A stretch of 64,000 nt of DNA from Rhypophila decipiens (lineage: Eukaryota; Ascomycota; Sordariomycetes; Sordariales; Naviculisporaceae). The notes beneath the pieces are model-generated. The model did no database searches, was not told the DNA's origin, and saw nothing but the letters and a program-made list of their open reading frames with translations. A program made the translations under genes and the position numbers. The stretch is from NCBI GenBank assembly GCA_033297075.1, contig MU858129.1, positions 103,626 to 167,625 on the forward strand. Direction: 5' to 3'. Below are positions 35,327 through 45,300 of the stretch, piece after piece. Position 1 is the first letter of the stretch; the number at the start of each line of letters is the position of its first letter.

Positions 35327-37359
35327 TCAAGCAGGATAAGCACCCCCATCCCCCCTAAAATCACTCCCACCACTCCAAACACCAACCCCTTTCTCAACCG
35401 CATCCTCAGTCCACCGAATAACCTGCCCCCGCCCAAAAAGCGCCCTCCCCTGCCCAGTAACAACCTGCACTTGATGTCCCAACTTCTTCAACCCATCCAC
35501 CGTATCCGCCGGCATCCCCTCCTCGACATAGACAGTACTATCATAGACATCCCCCTCATCAGGCATGCCCGCGCCGATACATATCCGCGGAGCGTCCAAC
35601 GCCTGCTGGGGATTCAAGCCACCGACAATCTGCCCCAGGAGGACTTGGACATGGCCCTGGGGCTGCATGAAACCGCCCATGACTCCAAACACGGAATGTA
35701 AGGAGTTGTCGGGCAGGTTGGTTACCAACCCGGGGATGATGGTATGGTAAGGGCGTTTCCTCGGTTCAAGGACGTTGGGATGTTTGGCATCGAGGGAAAA
35801 GTTTGCGCCGCGGTTTTGGAGGGTGAAGCCGCAGTGATGGGGGATGATGGCGGTGCCGAAGCCGCCGTAGTTGGAGTTTATGAAGGATATGGCGTTTCCG
35901 GCAGAATCCGACACGGCAAAGTAGACTGTGTCGCTCGATGAGAGGGCGGGACTGGCGTAGGGGTCGCCTGGGGTGAGGATCGAGTTGTTTGCGCTGGTGG
36001 GGGAGAATAGCTTGCTCCGATGGGCGAGGTAGGATGGCGAGAGGAGTTCGGAGGAGGGCACGCGGGTGGTGTTGGGGTCTGTGACGAACCAGGACGCGTC
36101 TGCGAATGAGATCCTTAGGGCTTCGATTATTGCGTGGAGATATGGGGCAGAGTTGTGCTGCTCTGGGGTGAAGACGGGGATTTGGGAGGTGGATTCGAGG
36201 TGCTGGAGGATTCCTAGGGCCATGAGGGCTACGATGCCTTGTCCGTTGGGGGGATGTTCCCAGAGCTCGACTCCCGTGGAACCTTGGCCGGTAAATTTGA
36301 GAGAGAGAGGTTCGACGGGCTCGCTTCCTTGGTCGAGGTGGTGTTGGAGGTCGTCGAGGGTGAGGTGCCCGCCTAGGTCTTGGACGACTTTGATTATTTC
36401 CGAGGCGATGCGGCCGGTGTAGAAGCCTTTCTTGCCTTCCTTTGCGAGGGTCCGAAAGGTATTGGCTAGATGGGGCAATTTGATGATGTCCCCTGCTTGG
36501 GGGGCTCTGAAGCCGTCTGGCGCCAAGGGATCCGGCTTGAGCATCTCGGCAAAGTTGGGGGATGCTGCTCGGAGGGACTTTTCGGATCGTTGCCACTTGT
36601 TTTGGGTTTGTTTTGTTAGGATTAGGTGTCACTGAGGGAAAGGGGGCGGTCATACAAAATAAGCAGTCAACTCAGACACAGGAAACCCCTTTTCCCCAAG
36701 TTCAATGGCAGGCGCGAGGATTTGCTCCAGGGTCAACTTGCCGCTGCCGAATCGCTCGACAGTGTCGACCCAGCCAGCTGCAGCCCCGGGGACTGTAACG
36801 GCATGTACGCTGTTCATGGGAATCTTGCCCACGGTGCCGTCGGGGATTCCTAGGCTCTTGCGGATGGTCTCGAGCGTGCATTTCCCACCGGCACGACCGG
36901 ATCCGTTGAGTGCTGATACCTTGCCGCTTGCTGCGTCGTAATACAGACAGAACATGTCGCCTCCGATTCCGGTCGAGCAGGGCTCTGTCAGGTTCATTCC
37001 GGCGGCTGTTTATATGGACTAGATGTAAGCCAAAGGCCATGGGTTCAAGATCATTCATGAATAGCGAGTCTCAGACTGTATGTGACATCTCGTATGTTCA
37101 TATAAGAGGCTCATACCAACAGCAACAGCAGCATCCTGAGAACATATCGTCAGCTATTGAATCTGTCTCATCGACCGGGACAGACAAAACTCACAGCAGC
37201 ATTTCCTCCAGCATTCAGAATGTCGATGCCACACTTGGCCGCCAAAGGCTGTGTGCAGGCCACCATGCCCTTGGTGCTGTGGACGACGCTCCTCCGGCTC
37301 GGCCATTTCATCAGAACGGCCGAAGCCGGCGGGAAGACGGACGGGGTGGTGAGTGGCAT
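35327..37359 (-). CDS. Gamma-glutamyltranspeptidase-family hydrolase, four exons including a 19-nt microexon
   Basis: N-terminal nucleophile hydrolase of the GGT family, which cleaves the gamma-glutamyl bond of glutathione or related amides. Exons are 37359-37195, 37135-37117 (19 nt), 37005-36656 and 36595-35327, giving 600 aa. The microexon supplies DAAVAV, so that splicing restores [26 protein letters not shown], the strongly conserved N-terminal signature. [12 protein letters not shown] contains the likely autocatalytic Thr401 that becomes the N-terminus of the small subunit; [11 protein letters not shown] follows. The DTVYF form, rather than GTTH, and the absence of a signal peptide point to the intracellular YwrD-like branch (glutathione hydrolase or acylase) rather than the classical secreted enzyme. 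That subtype is inferred from motif resemblance. Confidence 0.92.
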
Positions 37360-38100
37360 TGTTTCGGGGACTGGAGTGTTGAAGACAACGAATGGTGGTC
37401 TTGTACTGCTCTGAGAGTCGATGAGAGTGAAGAGTTGTCAAATATGGGCAAATAAATAACTACCTAGCACTACGGGAATAAAACGAACATGGTAGATGAC
37501 CCTTGCGTTGAACGGAGTCACCATCAAGTTCTGATCACTGTTTATTACGATACAGAGTTACAGTGTTGAGTAATATTGATCCAAGGCATCGATGCATCGG
37601 CTACAAACGTCCTCTCCAGACTCTTGATAGGCGGGAAGATGGCGTCACCAGAGACTCGGGAATATCGTCACCTATCAATCAAGTAGATAGAGGAGGGGTC
37701 GGAACGGCATGAGGGGAAGCTCTCCCGCAGTTGATCCGTTGGCTGCCGGACCCGGTAGCGTCTCCGCATGTCACTCATGAATGACACATCGCGGTGGGCC
37801 ACCCGGCCACACAGTGTCTCTGCTCCAATTCCCATCGTCTCGGGTGTTGCATCTTCAACACTTCATTTTTCCTATGGACCAAGTATTGAAGAGCAGGTCT
37901 ACCTGCCTACCTAAAGAACCTACCTAAAACCTACCTCTTTATCTAACCGTTATTCCTGACCCTATGCTTCCTCCTGCTTTGCTCCTCTGTGATAAAATCA
38001 TGGTATCTTTAATGTTTTGCTATTTCGTCTCTTAGAATCATGCTCGCAAAAGGCCACCGACATGCTTCATGCCTCAAGCTGCTCTCGGCGCCTACACCCT
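37360..38100. other. Intergenic, GGT promoter and CSE1 3' flank
   Basis: 741 bp between two minus-strand genes, with CCTACC-type repeats around 37902-37936. No gene seen. Confidence 0.5.
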
Positions 38101-41100
38101 CTACTGCAGATACTGGCCCAACACAGCCTTGGCCTCGTCTGTGAGGCGCTCGGTCGCATAGGCGACAACCTTGCCGCCGTGTTTCTGGTTCGCCGTCTTC
38201 ATGTACTCCGATACCCACTTCTCGACCTCCAAAATCTCGGGGAAGTCATCGCGGGGACCACGCTTGCATGTGTTCAGCGGAGTGAAGCCGATGCCGAATC
38301 CGATATCGTCAACGTCCGCCTCGTTCACGATTTCATCACCGAACCCAGCTGCCACCTTGGGCGGATTTTTGAGCAGATCCAGCAGGTTGTTGCATGTGAA
38401 TGCCCACCCCTTCTGGTATGTTTGAGCAAACGCCTGCGACTCGCACAAAGTCTTGGTGTACGAGATGACACCGAGCTTACGGTCAACTGGCCGAGCGAAT
38501 TGTGCCGTTGTGGGAAGAACAACAGTGAGGTAGAACGGCACAAAGACTTTGACCTGGATAGCCTCGGCGTGCTTGATGAAATAATCTGCCCCAAGTCCAG
38601 AATCTCCTGCCCGGGCCGAGACGAGGTGGTAGAAACGAGCGATGCGAGACTTGAACGAATCCGTCGGGTTGCTCTGGAGCTTGGTGAACAAAAGGTTGAT
38701 AAGCGTTCCAAAGTAGGGCTCTAATGTCGCACTGCAGGTTGTCCCGTTAGCCAAGTCTCATTGTTTACTTTCTGAAATTACTTACGCATCAAAGGTGGCA
38801 ACGACAGCCTCAAGAATGTCAAACGAGGCTTGCTCAGTCTTCTTTCCGCTGAGCAGACGCTGGAAGATGCCGAGAATGGTCTCCAACTTCTTCTCCGCCA
38901 CGATCTCGGCCGCGGCCTTGGGAATGATGGCCGACAGGAAACGAGCGAGTGGAGGAACATTTCCGCGAGTCTCCCAAGGAGCCGGAGCAAGGACTCCATC
39001 GATCAGAGCCTTGAAGTCGCCGGGGATCGGGCTGCTCGGGTTGAGCTCAAGCACCATGGCAAAGATCTGAAACACGTAGGGCACGAATTCCGACACATCT
39101 TCATGGAGGATATAGGAGAAGGGAGCAAACAAATGGGGAAGAATATCAACCTGACCAGAGCCGCTGGTATATCTGCTGGTTTGTTAGAATGCCATGTTTC
39201 AAATAACGCAGATTTGGACGCGAATCTTACCGAACCAGTGCACCGATGGCCTCAAAATGGTAATAGTAGAACCGAGGGTTGCTAGGATTCTCCTTGATCA
39301 CATTGGTGATCTTGATCAGGTGATTGAGGACGCTCTCAACGCCACATTGAAGGACCGACTCCTTCAAGACAATCAAGACCCTCATGATGCACCTCATCAG
39401 GAATTCGTTCTCCTGCAGTTTTGCCGGCGACGCATCCTTCTCAACAAGGGCAAAGAGGTGTTCAAGGAGGTCCTTGGCATATGGCAGGATATCGGCACGG
39501 CTGAGAATGTGCTGCCCTTGGTCATCAGTCAAGAACAGTACTCTCTCCACTGCGATAGCTGCGTAAGTGTAGACGACGTAGTTGGTCGAGCCCAGATTAT
39601 TAATGAGGGGCTGGATGGCACCGTCCCACTGGGCCTTGTTCAGCTGGCTGCGGAAGTTATACAGGTACTTGATCGCATCGACTTTCGAAATAGGTTCTGT
39701 GGCGTCACCGACGAGATCGGAAGCAATGTGTTCTGCAAAGAACTCGACCACGTTGACGTAGCTGTTCACCGTCTTTACACCATGGGCAGCAGTGACGGTG
39801 CCCTTTGCAGCAATAGCCAGGAACAGGTAAACGGCCGTGTCCTTGGCCTTCCAGTCGGTCTTGCCAAGAGTCAGGTAGTGATTGATATACTTGAAAACAA
39901 CCTGCGTGACTGTCGCCTCGAAATTCTCTAGAAGCTTGCGGAGAAAGTCGGTGGCGGCTCTGCGGCGAGAGTCTGTGTCTGAACCCTCCAAGTCACGACG
40001 GATGAACTCGATTGGCTCGTCTTCAAACATCTCAATATCCGACTCCCTAAGAGCGACATTGGGGAGGATGACCTTTTCGACAATCGTGCTCAAGATCTGT
40101 TCGTTGTTGAAGATCTCGGCATGCCGCCGCACCGAGGCAACCGCCGTCAAGAACTGGAGAGCCTTGCTGGCGAGGATGTCATATCTCTTTTGCGGCCCGA
40201 CACTCGAGAGCACATTCCACACATTGTTGGTGAACTCTTGCGTATAGACCCCGAAATCATCGTCATACTTGTTCGTGAAAAGCTGCAAGGCGTCGCAGAT
40301 GTCCGATTTGAGCGTCTCCAGAGGGGTTGCTTCATCTTCCTCGTCGTCGAACAACGGGGTTGTGAATGTCAGGTACTTGTGAAGAATCAAGGTGATGTTC
40401 TGCAGATGCGCCTCGATGACGGGGGGAAGATCTTGGCATGAGAGGTCGTAGAAGATCTTGATGAGCAGACACATGGTCTCCAGCCAGCCCTTCAGCGCCA
40501 CCGGATCAGCCTTGTTGGCCTCGATTTGTTGATCCGCTATAGTGAGCAGGTGGATAAAGGGTTCGCCAAACGTATCGACGACGTGCAATACTTCGCGGTT
40601 GAGCTCGTTGGACTGGAAGAGGGGCCGCCATCGGGCAAATATGGAATGCGCTACCTCCAAGACACCATTGGTAGCCTTGAAGTCTGTGTTGGAGAGACGG
40701 CTCACGAGGTCCTTGGTCAGAGTATCCCACCGCTCCCAAAAGTCCGAGTCCGCGATGATGCTGATGGCATCGCCGAGTTGGGTCTGAATCGTCGGGGGTG
40801 AAGAGATCATGAGTCCGACAAGTTCTTGCTTGATGGTCTGGACCTCTTCCAACGGCAGCTTGTATTTACCCTCCTCATCAACATAGTTATGGCGGATGAA
40901 GTTTTTGAACGCAAGCGCGGCGGCGAGTCTCGTTTTGAGGGGCTGAGCGTCGGTGCTCACGATCTGGAGCAGGGCCAAAGAGTATTTGGGCTTGTGGGCT
41001 TCCTCCTTGAGGGCATTCTCGGCTACAACGAAGAGGGTTAGGAGGCTGGGTACCAGGCGGGGAAGCTCTGCATGCGCATACCTTTGCGATGATGCTGCGC

Positions 41101-41151
41101 ATCCAATGTGGCATTCAAGAGATTCGCAAGATTCTCAATGTTGACAGCCAT
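38101..41151 (-). CDS. CSE1: Importin-alpha re-exporter Cse1 (exportin-2/CAS), four exons
   Basis: HEAT-repeat karyopherin that, with Ran-GTP, returns importin-alpha from nucleus to cytoplasm. Exons are 41151-41082, 41022-39231, 39172-38786 and 38731-38101, giving 959 aa, almost the same as yeast Cse1 (960). The start ATG sits in CCACCATGG. The importin-beta N-terminal repeat is recognisable (HHRKAENALKEEAHKP), followed by KTRLAAALAFKNFIRHNY. The central Cse1 domain follows (for example FTTPLFDDEEDEATPLETLK, YDDDFGVYTQEFTNNVW, EDEPIEFIRRDLEGSDTDSR), and the C-terminal CAS domain is complete (YFGTLINLLFTKLQ). Introns have CTAAC branches. It shares a 1.2-kb divergent promoter with TSC2. Confidence 0.97.
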
Positions 41152-42257
41152 GGTGGGCGGGCAACCAAGAAAAGGTCTCAAAAAGTGAGGCGGGTACTAT
41201 TGGTCTCGTCTGATGGTGGTAGAATACTGGGAGGAGGAAAATGAGAATCGTGGTGATCTATGTCCAGAGCCAGAGCTTGTGATAATGTGCAGGACAATTG
41301 TTGGTGTTGGGAGGTCAGAGTTGGCCAGGGAAACTTGGGGAACAAAACACACGAAAAGGTTGCTGCAGTTGCAGCCCGCCTGGAAGTTCCCCTCCAAAAT
41401 AGTGGGGAGCAGCTCTTTAGGTTAAACTTCTTAGTGCTCTGTTAAAAGGTGGGGCAGCTTGTGAGCTTGGTAAAGTGGGGCAGCCAATAGCTTGCGCTCA
41501 CTCACGGCGCAGGGAGAAGTTGCTTCACTCGTCGTTTTCCCTGCCAAGAGACGCCCAGCTCCTGTCCTCTCTCTCGATCCAGAATCGACTCTCCCAAGGC
41601 GCATTCCATCCGATGTTCGATTCACTTGCACCTCATCAAACACCACGACTGGACGGACCAACCGAACCGGCGATTGTTATCTCGAAAGCGACTTGAGGGA
41701 ACAAGTCAGCTACCGATCGCACAAACAAACCGCCGATTGAGCAGCGACGGCCCCTTGCATAAGTTGAGGGATACCAAAAATTATACGACTTCGGACGGGA
41801 TACCTCTTCCATCCGATATCCTGCGACAGTTATTACTATTCGACTTGTCACCTGCCCGCGAACGAGTACGACGACCTCTTTCATCCCACACCCTCGCGCA
41901 ACGCCCCTCCAAATACTCCCCCGCCCACTTTTCCCTCACAGTTGCGCCGGATCGAATTGTGTGCGTGGTGTGTGGTGACCTGCCTATAACAAACAATCAC
42001 AGGCCACTTGATTCTGCCCGCTTCACCTGTGGCTCACTCTTGTTTTCATGCAACACTAGCGATTTGCTTGTAAGTAAGTCGTGTTCTCTGTCTCAGACTC
42101 GAGAATTTTCCTCACTCCAAGGCGGGGCGCCACTTCGTTCTTGGGACCTGTTATATCAATCCTCTCTTCCCTTTGCTGCTGTCAGATCGGAAATCAGCAC
42201 GATCTGCATGCGGCTCCTGCACAGTGCTGCAAGACCGGGTTTCTGCCAGTCGACTCC

Positions 42258-42341
42258 ATGATCTTGGCGTCCCGACAGAAGCACCTCTCTCTACATTTCT
42301 TTTCGCAGCACTACATTTCTCCTTTGCCCGCTCTCTCATGA
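42258..42341 (+). promoter_or_regulatory. Upstream ORF 1 of TSC2 (27 codons)
   Basis: ATG at 42258 opens a 27-aa frame (starts MILASRQKHL) that ends at TGA 42339-42341. Its stop overlaps the ATG of the next upstream ORF in the sequence ATGA. Whether it is translated depends on where transcription starts. Confidence 0.5.
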
Positions 42342-42361
42342 CCCAGCCATACGGCCACTGA
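42338..42361 (+). promoter_or_regulatory. Upstream ORF 2 of TSC2 (7 codons)
   Basis: ATG at 42338 opens a 7-aa frame, MTQPYGH, ending at TGA 42359-42361, one base before the TSC2 ATG at 42363 (TGACATG). Any transcript starting upstream of 42338 carries it, so it should influence initiation on the main frame. Confidence 0.55.
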
Positions 42362-42362
42362 C

Positions 42363-45300
42363 ATGCTGCGCCGGCTAGCTTCTCTAGGTCATCAGGCCGC
42401 TGACGACCAGGAGCCTATGTCCCCTTCGCCCGGAGATGACAGCCACTCCCATCAGGCGAGAGGCACCGGTGGCCTTGCCGGGGTTTTCAAGGGCCTCACC
42501 GGCAGCAAGCTCACCAAGTCTCCTCCGCCTACCTCACAGCCTCCGACACCAATAACGACGATATCGCAGCAACTCTCCGACCGTCCCGATGCCGTCTCCC
42601 CAACGCAGCCAACACCTGTTGCACCCGCCATCCGTGGCATTCCTCAAGACCAGCTGGAATTGTTCAACCGACTGAGGAGTGGCACGATAAACGAACGGGT
42701 TGACGCCGCCGGCTCATTGCGCTATGCCATATCCGACTACCCCCTTGATCCTATCCGCGAAGTTTGGTTTGCGGGCAAAGATTTGATCGATTCAGCAAAA
42801 CATACAGACGCTAGAGTTGCCGGATGGGGGCTTCTGACAGCATGTGTCAAGGCGACGCCTTCGACCGATCGTGAACGGCATGAATATTTCCAGACGTTAA
42901 CCGCCCCGGCGAACCCTGAGGACTTTCACCTCCAATTAGCAGCCATCGTGGATCTGACAAACCACGGACGGAACGTGGCTGGGTTCGCCGACGAGATATT
43001 CCCGCTCTTGACCTCGTGGCTCTACGAAGCATATATAGCTGTCAGATCAGCACGGAGACATGCTCGCGGAGGCAACAAGACAACCAAGGGCAAAATCGTG
43101 CCGACTGGGGAGGACAATAACTTCTCTCAGCTTTTTGCATTCGTCAAGGATGTGATCAAGTTCAACTTCAAGCACGCCTCGGACGCCGTTGTTGGGAGGT
43201 TGATGGACAATTTGTTACGAATCTGCATGAATACCAGCGTCGAGGAGGATCTTAGATCTTGTATCAATGTTATCGATGCCCTTGTCACCTTTGGCTCTAT
43301 CCCCAATGGCAAGCTTAAGGACTGTATGCAGGTGCTCAGCTCAATCCACTGCATGGTGCCGAGCTTGCAGAAGGACTCGTGGCACACCATATCCGACATA
43401 TGCAAATCACACCATGGCCAGTCGACCATGCGACTCTTACTGGACGTACTGCGAACTGTTTCCATGGGGGCCGGCAAAGAAAGGAATAAGGATACCGTCA
43501 GAGAAGTCCGAGGTGCCCTTTCGGTTCTGAAAAAGCTCCTTTCCAAATCCACAGAAAAAGGATACCCAGCTGTTCCCTTGGCTCTCCTTCTTGATGGCCT
43601 GGCCAACATCTCAGCTAGCGCTCCTGCGAGGATCGCGGCGGATGTCTTGAAATTGGTCAACTCGTTATTCGAGGGTTCCGACGGCAAGGTCAACCCACTC
43701 CTTGCCGAAGAGCACTGGGAGCCCATCTTTTCTGTCGTCGTCCAATGCGTGGAGAAAGGAATGTCCTCAGGTGGCGCTGATATGGACGGTGCATCCATCA
43801 AGACAGTTTCGACAACCAACGACGACCTGGAATCCGACGACAATATATCCAATCAAGCCAGAATTCTGGTCACACGGGTTGAGCAGCTCGTGGCACAGAA
43901 CCAGTCGGATTCGGTACAACGGGAGCAGTGTATTCACTTTTTTACACATATGAGACATGCACTCCCTGACTCGACGGCCATGTTGGTCCTTGAGCATTTC
44001 AAGACTTATCAGAGCTGTTTGCCTTCCCAAGTGGACTGGAAAGAGAGCCTCCAGCTTGTCGTGAAAGAGTTCTATCTCGACCAGGACCGCCCTCCACTGG
44101 TCCGTCTGCGGGCTCTCGAGGTCATCGTAGAAACATACAACTTCCTCACCCTCGTTCCAGATCTGGTCGGGGAGACGGCAGTGGGTGGCCTCATAGAGCC
44201 AATTCTCTCGAAAATGGGAGAAGAGCTCGATACTTTGGTGCTCCAAGACACTGTAGACTTTTTGGTCAATGTTGCCGAAACTTCCACTGTGCCCATCTTT
44301 GACAAGATTATGGAGGCTTTCAAAAGCGTGGTCAGCAGCGATATGGACAGAGCGCGACTGGCTTATGCGTCCACACCGAAACCAGAGGCCCATCCCATCG
44401 ACCAGTCTGGTTATCTCGCAAATCAAAGCTTGTCCAATGTGGTTATACGAGGTTATGTCCAAACATTCATCAGAGCAATGAACCGAGACGCCTCCAAGTC
44501 AACAAAGGTGTTCAATGCGCTTGTCCGCATTGCCGGGTCCAACGCATGCGAAATCGACGCGCGGCTAACGGCGATGAAACTCCTGTTCCGCATTCGGGCT
44601 GATTTCGATCATCACATTTATCTTACAACACACTGCGAGACTGAGGCGCTCGCGGCTTCACTTTACAGGACCGAAGCCTCACTGGCGCGTAAGCTTGCCG
44701 AGGATGCTGCGCAACCGCAAAGGTTATCTAGGGCTGATCATGCGGCCGTATCCCGAACGTCTCGTGGTATCTCGTTCACCCAGGGACAAACAGGAGATCG
44801 GGGGCATCCTGGCCGGTCAACCCACACTCCCAAGCCCGCTGTTCATCAAGGCCTGCGACTCTGGTCTCTGCCTGAACTAGATGCCCTTCCCGAGGAGCCT
44901 CCCAGCGAACCGAGCCCTCGTCTTCTTTCGTGCAGAAAGGACACGGGAGAGGACACTAAATCTCAAGGTCCCTCGAAAACGGTTCTGAATATCAGCTCTT
45001 GGCTGAAGGCCCTTCTGAATCTCTTCCATGAGGGTTGTGATTGGGAGATATACAGCTTCATGCTCGTCCATCTGCCATCGCAGCTCTGCAACCAACCGGT
45101 ATTCGAAAGCGACGGCGCCCACATCCAGGAACTTCGACAGGTGTTATGTGAAATGCTTCGGATGAACAGCTTCCAGGAACCGCCGAGCTCGTCTGGGCTG
45201 CGTCGACCGGACGTCGCAAACTGTCTTTTCCATGCACTTGCAATCACGTTGAGCTATCATCGATATTTCCAGAAGCAGGACGAGGACGAGATTGTGAGGA

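Larger units (their letters stand above)
41152..42362. promoter_or_regulatory. Divergent promoter region of CSE1 and TSC2, including the TSC2 leader
   Basis: 1.2 kb between head-to-head starts. A 211-codon open frame (41626-42261, plus) begins at TTG and contains no useful ATG, so I treat it as leader sequence. A possible leader intron has a GTAAGT donor at 42070 and a GTCAG acceptor ending at 42185. Two short upstream ORFs lie directly before the TSC2 start and are listed separately. Confidence 0.55.

Noticed and set aside
35766..36653. 295-codon Arg/Pro-rich frame on the minus strand
   Set aside because: Alternative frame inside the GGT gene, created by its C-ending codon bias.
41626..42261. 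211-codon open frame upstream of TSC2
   Set aside because: It begins at TTG, has no early ATG, no recognisable motif, and lies in the TSC2 leader; it is better explained as untranslated sequence.
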